NCBI GenBank assembly: GCA_036939755.1
Contig: JALLAZ010001112.1
Coordinates: 1 to 14,654 of the forward strand
Reading direction: 5' to 3'
DNA length: 14,654 nucleotides
From: Stephanodiscus triporus
Taxonomy: Eukaryota > Bacillariophyta > Thalassiosirophyceae > Thalassiosirales > Thalassiosiraceae
The position numbers and the translations under genes are program-made. Below are positions 7,598 to 14,654 of the stretch, piece after piece (positions within the stretch are counted from its first letter, which is position 1; every line of letters begins with the position of its first letter). The notes beneath the pieces are model-generated. The model was not told the DNA's origin. It saw nothing but the letters and a program-made list of their open reading frames with translations, and ran no database searches.

Positions 7598-10500
7598 ATG
7601 AGGAGGGGATTCCTGCTCCCGTCGGCGGCGGCATCGTCGTCTTCTCCTCCCCGCCGCAAGAAAATCGCATCGATACATCCGTCGTCGTCGTCGTCGTCGT
7701 CGTCCCGTGAGGCCTACGATCGCCGTCGCGGGGACGATGCTCCCCCCTCGCGCGGAGAAGACGATCGCGATCGCGGCGACGACGGACGAACGCGACGAAA
7801 TCGAAAGACGACGACGACGACCAGATCGAGGGCGCTGCTCGACCTCGAGGGGACGACGTCGTCCTCCTCAATGATCCCGTCCCCGTCGTGCTCTTCATCG
7901 CTTCTTCGATCGCTCGTAGTTGAGCGCCGATGCGTCTACGACGACGACGACGACCGCGACCACGACGACCACGATTGCGACGAAGTCGTCGGGGAAGGGC
8001 GCGCCGTCGTCGTCTTCTCCGACCCGGACGACGGCGGGAATGACGACGACGACCGCCGGATGATGCGGCCGACGATCTTCGTCCCGTCGTCTTCCTCCGC
8101 CGACGACGGCGCGTCGCGTCGGACGCCGAGAAGACGCACCCCCGAATCGGGGGGGGGGTCAAGGAGGATGATAATCGAGCTGGAGGACGACGGGGGAGAT
8201 AAATCGTTGGTCCCCACGACGATCCCGAGGGATGTGGAAGGGGCGACCGATGACGACGACGATGACGATGACGATGACGACGACGACGACTCTGACGCTG
8301 ACGACGCGGAGGAACTCGTCCGATTCGCGAACGACGCGTCGCTATCCCTCGCGCGTCTCCGTCGTCACATCTCCGACGACGATTGCGTGAAGGCCGAAGC
8401 GACGATACGGGCGTTCGCGTCGAGGAACTTTCCGGACCGGTCGTCGTCGTGGTCGTCGTCGTCGTCGTCGTCGATGCGCCGTCGTCTTCGTCGTCGTCTC
8501 GACGGACTGTGGAAGGTGATACTTGGTCCGATCGCGGTCGACTGTCATCGCGCGGGGAAGGACGACGTCCGATCGGGGAAGGGGAGGGGATGGAAGGGCC
8601 GATCGAGGACGTCGTCGCACGAGACGATATCGCCGGCGCTGGCGCTGGGCCTTGGCGCGATTGAATCCCTCGCGACCTCGGGAGCGGTCGCGGTGGCGTA
8701 CGATGGCCTCGCCGGCGTGCTCTCCGGCGCGGCGCGGACCGTCCCGCCGCGCGAGGGGGGCGACGACGACCACGACGAAGCGGGGGATCGCGACGGAGGC
8801 GACGCGCGCGCTAGGGTCTCGGCCCTCGGGGCCGTGTGCCTGCTGCGATGCAGGATCCGACGCATAGGCGTCGCGACGCATCATCCGTTCGGATCGTCTC
8901 GCCCCGACGGCGGAGGCGAGGGCTCCGGGACGGGATTTTCGAAGAACGATGACGACGCGCGAGAGCTCGGGATGCTTCTATCGACAGTGTTGTCCCCCCT
9001 CGAGGGCATCGTGAACGACGGCGAAGGAAAGGGACGGACGGTTCTGAAGTCGGCCGCCTCCGACGCTTTCTTCGAATTGATAGAGTCGTCGTCGAGGGCA
9101 TTCGTTCTCGAACATAGTCAAAAATTGCGGGACCTGGCCGATACGGTGCGAGTCTGGAGGGACGTCCTTCCGCTCGTTGAGAGGCTGTTGGTTGTCAATC
9201 AGCGTTGGTGGATATCGATGGACGGCGAACGATGCCAATCCTCTGACAGAGACAGGACACAATCTCGTGGTGATTTTTTGCGAGCGAAGTGCGCCGCTGC
9301 CGTTTTCATTGATTGGTCGGACGTAGTCAGAACATCAAGGCGTATGTTCTTTGACCATTTTGTTGGAGACGATTTGCACGACGATGGTGCCGATCATTCT
9401 GCGGGATTGAACCTATTCTGGAATTTGTCCGGCATTTCACTTAAAAGTTCAGGCGAGGGCAAATCGTCGAAGGATACGACATTCAGAGTCGGGGGGATTG
9501 CGCAAAGCCTCTGTCGTGATCGGAAATGCGTCCTCGGTTCATCGATTGGGGGCCTCTCTTGTGACTTGAGCGGTAGCGTTAGAGCGAAAGACCTTGTCCC
9601 GCTGCTTCAAGAAGCTGCCGGGCTGACTGATAGCATACAGAGAGCTAGACAAAACGCAGAGCTGTTGGAGGCGTGGACGAAAGAAAATCACCAACGGGCA
9701 GCGGTTAGGGCTTTCGCTTCCTGGATGTCGATGGACAACAAGGCCATTCGAGTCCTGTCGAAAAGCAGCAAGACAAGTCTGGAAAACGCCGGCGATTTGC
9801 TAGATAATGCCATGTCCTGTCTGGTAATGTTACTACGGTCCGAGTCGAAGCAATGCGTCGCTTTGAGTATTGCAACCCTGTGAGTCAAGTCTCCATATTC
9901 GACTTTTACTTCATGCATCGTACCGCATCTTATTTGTTGCAATTTTCTTCATTCTAAATTGACTTCATTTAGATCGATATTATTGTCTGCCGCTCCAGAA
10001 TGGATGCCTCGATCATTCTCGGACTTGATCGATGCACTTACCATTCACTCATCTACTGAAATGCAATCGACACAACAAATCAGCGATGGGCTAATTATCG
10101 ATCCAACATCGTGTGCTCTTTGTATGATTGTGGCCAGAGTTGCATCACAGAGACCAACAATATTACTTCCTTACATATTGAGCATGAAAGGCAGAGTTGA
10201 AATAAAGATTGAAGTGATACTGAGTATGCTTGACCAGCTCCCCAACAGTCAGTCCGATGGAAGTAATGGGGGTGACAACAATGAAGTGTACCACGCTGCG
10301 ACAAAGATGCTACTGCAGAATATTGACTTTGTGCCCTACCTGAGGTCTCGACTACTTTCCAACCCATCGTTCTTCTCTAGTGCGCCAGTCAAATTAATCG
10401 TCCCCGAGATTGTACAGTACTTGATTGCGAAGTACGCCCAAAGAAAAACTGATTCCGGCATGTCATCTTTAGCTGGACTACTGTGCAACATCATGAGAGT

Positions 10501-12304
10501 TAACGCAAACAGTGGTCGTGCCGAAGACTTCGTTGGATGTCTGATGTCATCTTTACAAACTGCCGACCAAGAGGAAATTTGTCAAGAATCACAGACTGCC
10601 TTTTTCAACAAAAATGGGCCGCTTTGGAGGCGGGCACTTCTTGATGAATCTTCGTCCTCTGACTCCGCATATAAGGAAGTTATGTTGGCGACGGCGAAAT
10701 CAATGATCGAGATGCCATCCAGCATTACCCCGCTTTCTTTGCTTGCTTCTCTGGTTGACAGCCAGTTTCGTCCTCGGCCATCAGACGATGACGCCGTGGT
10801 TCGGTTAGAAAAGAGAATCTTTCTCGCCACATCCGGTATTATTCACTTTTCCATGAATCATGTCTCTCCTTCTCCTGAGGATGTCAATCTTAACCAGGGG
10901 TCTATTTTTAGCCGAATAGCCCCTCTCCTAATCCTCCGTCGTATGCCAAGATCATACTACAGTGCAGTGCACAATGGTCTCCAATCTGATAGAAATACAT
11001 ACGATGCCATGGTGGGACTGGTCGCGTTTCTCTCAAAAAGTTTGAAATCACACGCTGCTAAGAATGACAAAAGCAATTTGCTGAGGGAGGAAAAGAAGCT
11101 TTTGGCCGAGTTGGCAGGCCACTGTCTACCTTTTTCTAACAAAATCAACCATGAAGCATGCCGCTCTCCAGATGCAAATGAATTACCAGTATCACTTGTT
11201 GAGAATTTCTGTGTGGGACCTTTTTCGGACACTCTGAAACTGCTGAGAAAGGATCGAGATATACTGAAATCCGATGCGGATGATAGCCAGAATAATTGTC
11301 TTGACAAATCCCCCAGCTTCGGCACAATCGTAAGTATTCGTCAGGCTAAGACAGCATTGTACGCCGTGAGCCATCATGTCCCGTTGGGTTTAGATGAAGA
11401 CAACGGGGAGGCGCTCATCAAGGTAGCCTCGTTCGCATTTGAAGTACTGAACTTTCAAACCAGGCCCTTGGGTGGAGCAGAAACTTCCATTCTACTGAGA
11501 GAAGAAATTTCCATGTTGCAGTCTGGGTGTACCCACTTTATCGTCATCAGTGTGGATTCACTGTCTTGCAGAATGGCTCAACATATTGGGCCATCGGAGC
11601 CACATCCACTCATAGAGGACATTGGGTGCCGATTGATATCCCAAGAAACGAAATACAGAATCCACTCATTCCTATGGGCGCTCTCCGAAATATTTCATAC
11701 ACTCATATCAACCATAACAACGGGAGAGTACACTTGTATGACAATGCAGTTCTCGCCATCGTCACGAACTGCCATGCTCAACTCGATCGTCATGTTGGCG
11801 CAGGGTAGCAGGGCCGAGGACGGAAGACTCACATGGCTCGCTTCAAATATACTACCGACGTTAGTTACGTGGACGAGCATGGGACCCATCGACGAGAATA
11901 TCCATCACGCTCTGTGCATCGCGGCATCGTTGCAAGTTATATACACCCTGCTGGCCCGATGCGGGTCCTTCGGTTTTCTTGGCCACGATGCGAGGGAAAG
12001 CGACTTCGTCTGCCGCACTTTGCGATGCGCGTTGAGATCGTTCCACGCCGGCGCGGATAAGTGCTCCCCGTGCGCGAGCGCGCTACTTCGACTCGCTGCC
12101 CTGAAGGTGATTTTGACAGTCATCGCATTGGATCGAGCGAACGAAATGAATACATTGTCGGGACGAGATCTGGGGGGGTATCTGAGCCCGCGGGAGATCC
12201 GAAGGGCGATGTCGGCGTTGAACGGTGCAGCCAATGTAGACCAGGACCCAGAAGTTCGACGTCTGGCCAATGAAATCCTTCCCTATTTACATACAACGAG
12301 TTGA
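7598..12304 (+). CDS. Large protein of unknown function, probably alpha-helical repeat (ARM/HEAT-like)
   Basis: I do not recognise this family. Exons 7598-9879 and 9973-12304 give 1537 aa. The ATG is the first after an in-frame TGA at 7556. Residues 1 to about 240 are low complexity: Ser runs near 29-36, many Arg/Asp stretches, and a 14-Asp run at about 218-231. From about residue 240 onward it is rich in Leu/Ala/Ser amphipathic stretches (e.g. ALGAVCLLRCRIRRIG, CLVMLLRSESKQCVALSIATL across the junction, ASLQVIYTLLARCG), and it ends VRRLANEILPYLHTTS, which resembles a HEAT-repeat helix. No signal peptide, clear membrane segment or catalytic motif was seen. An ARM/HEAT scaffold is inference from helix-like periodicity. 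The first 80 or so residues could be untranslated if a later Met is used. Confidence 0.88.
7681..7705 (+). repeat. (GTC)n microsatellite coding for poly-Ser
   Basis: Uninterrupted GTC/TCG trinucleotide run of eight units, read as Ser codons. A second run at about 8442-8473 also codes for Ser. Confidence 0.8.
8249..8291 (+). repeat. GAC/GAT trinucleotide tract coding for poly-Asp
   Basis: Alternating GAC and GAT codons give a run of 14 consecutive Asp residues. The mixed codons suggest an older or selected tract rather than a pure fresh expansion. Confidence 0.8.
9880..9972 (+). other. Intron of the large unknown gene
   Basis: Donor GTGAGTC at 9880 and acceptor TTCATTTAG ending at 9972, 93 nt. 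Phase 2: CT plus A gives Leu, joining SIATL to SILLSAAPEW. Reading through gives a TGA at the donor. No AATT array. Confidence 0.92.
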
Positions 12305-12857
12305 TGCAAGAAGGCATTCACTTCATGCGGGGGGTGGGGGTTGATGAGATGAACATCATGGGCGGAATACCTGGGCTCCACGAGAGAGCATTATTTATAC
12401 AAGCTTCTAATATCCTACACACGCAGCCAATTGGCCGACCCTGTCCTTCTCGCATTTTTTTTCTCCCTCAGCGCCAGTGTCCTAAGCTCTTTGACTAGGA
12501 TCTTTAGTTCGATTGATTGTTGATAAAGTTATGATCTACTTTATATTTCCTCCCTAATATCCTCCTCACCAATATCCTGTATCGTACCCCTCCGGAACTA
12601 CGACGCCCCCGAACGACCAGACGCCACGCTCCGAACTACCCCCAGAAGAAGCCGTAATCCTGAACGAAGCGATCGTTCCCCTCCATCGGCGATCGACCTA
12701 TGACATCATGAAATGTTTTTAAGTACAGGTAAATAATTAAACTTGTTCATGTTTTATGTTACAGGTACAATATCGTTGATACAAATGAAAATAATAGTAT
12801 TGCTATCAAGACCAATCCTTGGACATATAATATGTACTTGCGCTAACTTAGTGTGAG
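12305..12857. other. Convergent intergenic region
   Basis: 553 bp between the 3' ends of two convergent genes. Seen: a G-rich stretch near 12328-12341, a single palindrome GCCAATTGGC (12426-12435), C-rich then AT-rich segments, and two copies of TACAGGTA (about 12725 and 12772). No open frame with a recognisable product and no tRNA-like fold noticed. Confidence 0.6.
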
Positions 12858-14208
12858 TCACAAGAAGGAGGATCGTAGAGGGTGTCGAGGAGTAGTACCC
12901 TTGTCCTGAATCTTTTGTTTGGCAAGGGTGTGTGTGTACCGAAATCGACAATCAACGGCCCTTATCGAATCTCTCTTCGTCCATCTCAGCGACGGCGACG
13001 TGGGGGGGGGCGTTCGACTTGTCGTCGATTCATGGCGCACGACCTCCATGGATTGAACGTCCAAAGGTTTCTCGTCGCTCATCATCTGAACTNGTCGTCG
13101 ATTCATGGCGCACGACCTCCATGGATTGAACGTCCAAAGGTTTCTCGTCGCTCATTATCTGAACTTCCTTGCGATCGACCGCTGCGTGCTTCAGTATCCA
13201 GGGATGGACCATCGCCTCCCGCGCGGTCATGCGCCTGCGCGGGTCCTTCTGGAGGAGTCGTCGCACGAAGTCCCGCGATTCACGGCTCTTGCAGGACCAG
13301 TCGGTGGACGGGAACGAGAACCTTCCCCGTCGGACGGAGTCGAGTATCTTATCGTTGTCGGCGCCATTGAACGGCGGGTAGCCGCACAGGAGGGTGTACG
13401 AGATGATGCCCACCGACCACAGGTCACACGACTTGTCGTACTTCTTTTGCAGTACCTCCGGGGCAATGTAATAGGGTGTGCCAACAAAGGAGGACATGGG
13501 TTGCTCGACGTTCGCGATGTGCTTTCGAGATAGGCCGAAGTCGATGATTTTCACTGGCGAATCATCGTCGGCGGTCTCGAACAGTATGTTCTCCGGCTTT
13601 ATGTCCCTGTGTACGATGTCTCTCTCGTGCATGTAGGACAATGCATCCAGCATTTGGTAAATCACCCTCGCTGCCTCCTCTTCTGCAAAGCAAGACTGGT
13701 CGTTGGACTCTTGCGTCTTTCGGACGATCTTGTCGAACAGCTCCCCACCCGTGCACAGGTCTGTAACGATGTGGATGTAATCGTCGTCCTCGAAGACGTC
13801 CACTAGCCGGATGATGCTCTGGTGATCCATCTCCCGCAGCAGGGCGATCTCCCGGACGAGCGCGCGAGAGTGGTCGTATTTACGGATGGACTTGACGGCG
13901 AGCCGCTGGCCGGTGACACGGTCGATCGCCTCCCTCACCGAGCCGTTATAGCCAGTGCCGAGGACGCGCGGATCGACGCGGTAATTTTGCTCAATGTCGC
14001 GGTATTCACCGGGGATGACGTTCGGCGATATCGGCGCGGCGCGATCGGTAACGCTGTAGTCTTGCAGTCTATGATGCTCGTCGCAAGGAGCGGAGTCGCA
14101 TCGGGAGGAATTGGCGGTATCCATTGTGTGAGATGCCTTTAACGGCGAAGAGGCGAGTTCTTGGTCAAAAGTCACCATGACTTTGGGTGCGTGGTCGTTG
14201 TTCATCAT
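12858..14208 (-). CDS. CaMK/CDPK-like serine/threonine protein kinase without visible EF hands
   Basis: Protein kinase of the calcium/calmodulin-dependent class. All core motifs are intact: Gly-rich loop GTGYNGSV (84-91), Lys106 in LAVKS, Glu120 in the C-helix, catalytic loop HRDIKPEN (200-207), DFG (223-225), APE (249-251) and DLWSVGIISY. A 75-residue Ser-rich N-terminus precedes it. The raw window stops falsely at 13030 because of the assembly duplicate around N13093. Skipping 13021-13093 gives a continuous frame of 1278 nt (425 aa) ending at the TGA at 12858-12860. The tail of about 85 residues after HPWILKHA shows neither EF hands nor a clear calmodulin-binding helix. CDPK kinships rest on the kinase core; whether a calcium-binding domain was lost or lies in an unseen exon is open. 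Convergent with the preceding gene. Confidence 0.93.
13021..13165. repeat. 72-bp near-exact duplicate around a single N (assembly join)
   Basis: Positions 13021-13092 and 13094-13165 match at 71 of 72 bases (C/T difference at 13083 versus 13156), split by the N at 13093. The likely cause is unmerged overlapping contig ends, with the mismatch an allele or read error. It repeats the kinase segment VQIMSDEKPLDVQSMEVVRH (with MM for IM in one copy) and breaks the frame. Confidence 0.9.
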
Positions 14209-14654
14209 TTTGCGCGCTGTTATTGTTGAGGATTGTGGATGGGCTTTCGGTGCACACCGCTTTATTATTACTTATTGTGAGCGTTATGGTTAGACTCTTC
14301 GTTGTGGCCATGGCAAAGTGACTACGTTTGGGGTGGGGGGCACTTCTTGTCGGCATTCGTGGAAACCGGTCTTGCTAACAACGTAGGAATTAAATAGTCA
14401 AATAGTGGGAGTGGTTGGAAAAAATTTCAAATTGCGGTAGTAAGAAGTGTCACTGCAGAATAGTGTACTGAGGAAGATAGGTGTCCCTTCGGAGATCTTG
14501 TCAATGGTACTGTGAACGATGGGAGCTACATGCAACGACTCTAACGTAGGAATGAATACGTGTATGTTGGCATCGAACCAAGCGTGGTCTTTCCTCTTCT
14601 ATTTGAATTTCCCATAGTACAAAAAACAAGCAATATATCAAGCCTCCAGACGAC
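14209..14654. other. Upstream region of the kinase gene
   Basis: 446 bp with no recognised gene. It should contain the kinase promoter and 5' UTR. Seen: an 11-bp direct repeat AACGTAGGAAT at 14380-14390 and 14543-14553, and a GC-poor stretch around 14385-14430. No clear TATA box could be assigned. Confidence 0.5.

Noticed and set aside
7401..8884. Antisense open frames 7401-8162 and 8342-8884
   Set aside because: Arg-rich products arise from reading TCG/GAC repeats on the wrong strand; no start context or domain supports them.
7598..12304. Naming the large protein as Integrator subunit 7, focadhesin or another known ARM/HEAT protein
   Set aside because: Only a general helical character is visible; no family-specific motif could be matched, so a name would be a guess.
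12305..12857. tRNA or small RNA gene in the convergent intergenic region
   Set aside because: No cloverleaf arms or internal A/B box pair could be found by eye.

Overview
This window is nuclear DNA of a eukaryote. Its genes carry short GT-AG introns (about 75-140 nt), alternate in orientation, and encode eukaryote-only families: the Paf1-complex subunit Leo1, a DOMON/cytochrome b561 protein and a CaMK/CDPK-type kinase. The mix of long Asp and Ser runs made of GAC/TCG repeats, compact introns and an intron-bearing Mutator-like transposase suggests a stramenopile alga, perhaps a diatom. That placement is inference; no marker gene is present.

Layout. (1) 1-2680, minus strand: a 3'-truncated Mutator-like (MULE) transposase, with N-terminal domain, DDE core and SWIM zinc finger. 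It has at least five exons and an apparent deletion plus frameshift in the core. (2) 2681-3424: intergenic, with clusters of an AATT-centred palindrome. (3) 3425-5337, plus: Leo1, two exons, 591 aa. (4) 5617-7006, minus: a secreted-DOMON plus cytochrome b561 electron-transfer protein, two exons, 433 aa. (5) 7598-12304, plus: a 1537-aa protein of unknown function, two exons, probably an alpha-helical repeat protein. (6) 12858-14208, minus: a CaMK/CDPK-like serine/threonine kinase with no visible EF hands. (7) 14209-14654: upstream region of the kinase.

Two single-N positions (2624 and 13093) are each flanked by the same sequence on both sides (63 bp identical; 72 bp with one mismatch). They look like unmerged contig ends, so the window is probably three contigs. 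Both fall inside genes and corrupt the apparent proteins. Once the duplicates are ignored, the transposase N-terminus and the kinase C-terminus read through in frame.

The most unusual signal is a family of short palindromes around AATT (TACGAATTCGTA, TACCAATTGGTA, TACGAATTGTA and variants) in tandem at about 14-15 bp spacing. Four-unit arrays occupy three of the four inferred transposase introns, and two of those arrays match at 57 of 65 positions. Related clusters lie just upstream of the transposase and singly at 7.2-7.5 kb. None is in the introns of the three host genes. This could be an introner-like or satellite-derived way of making introns inside a mobile element.

The host genes show no shared pathway; they look like ordinary neighbours beside a decaying transposon.
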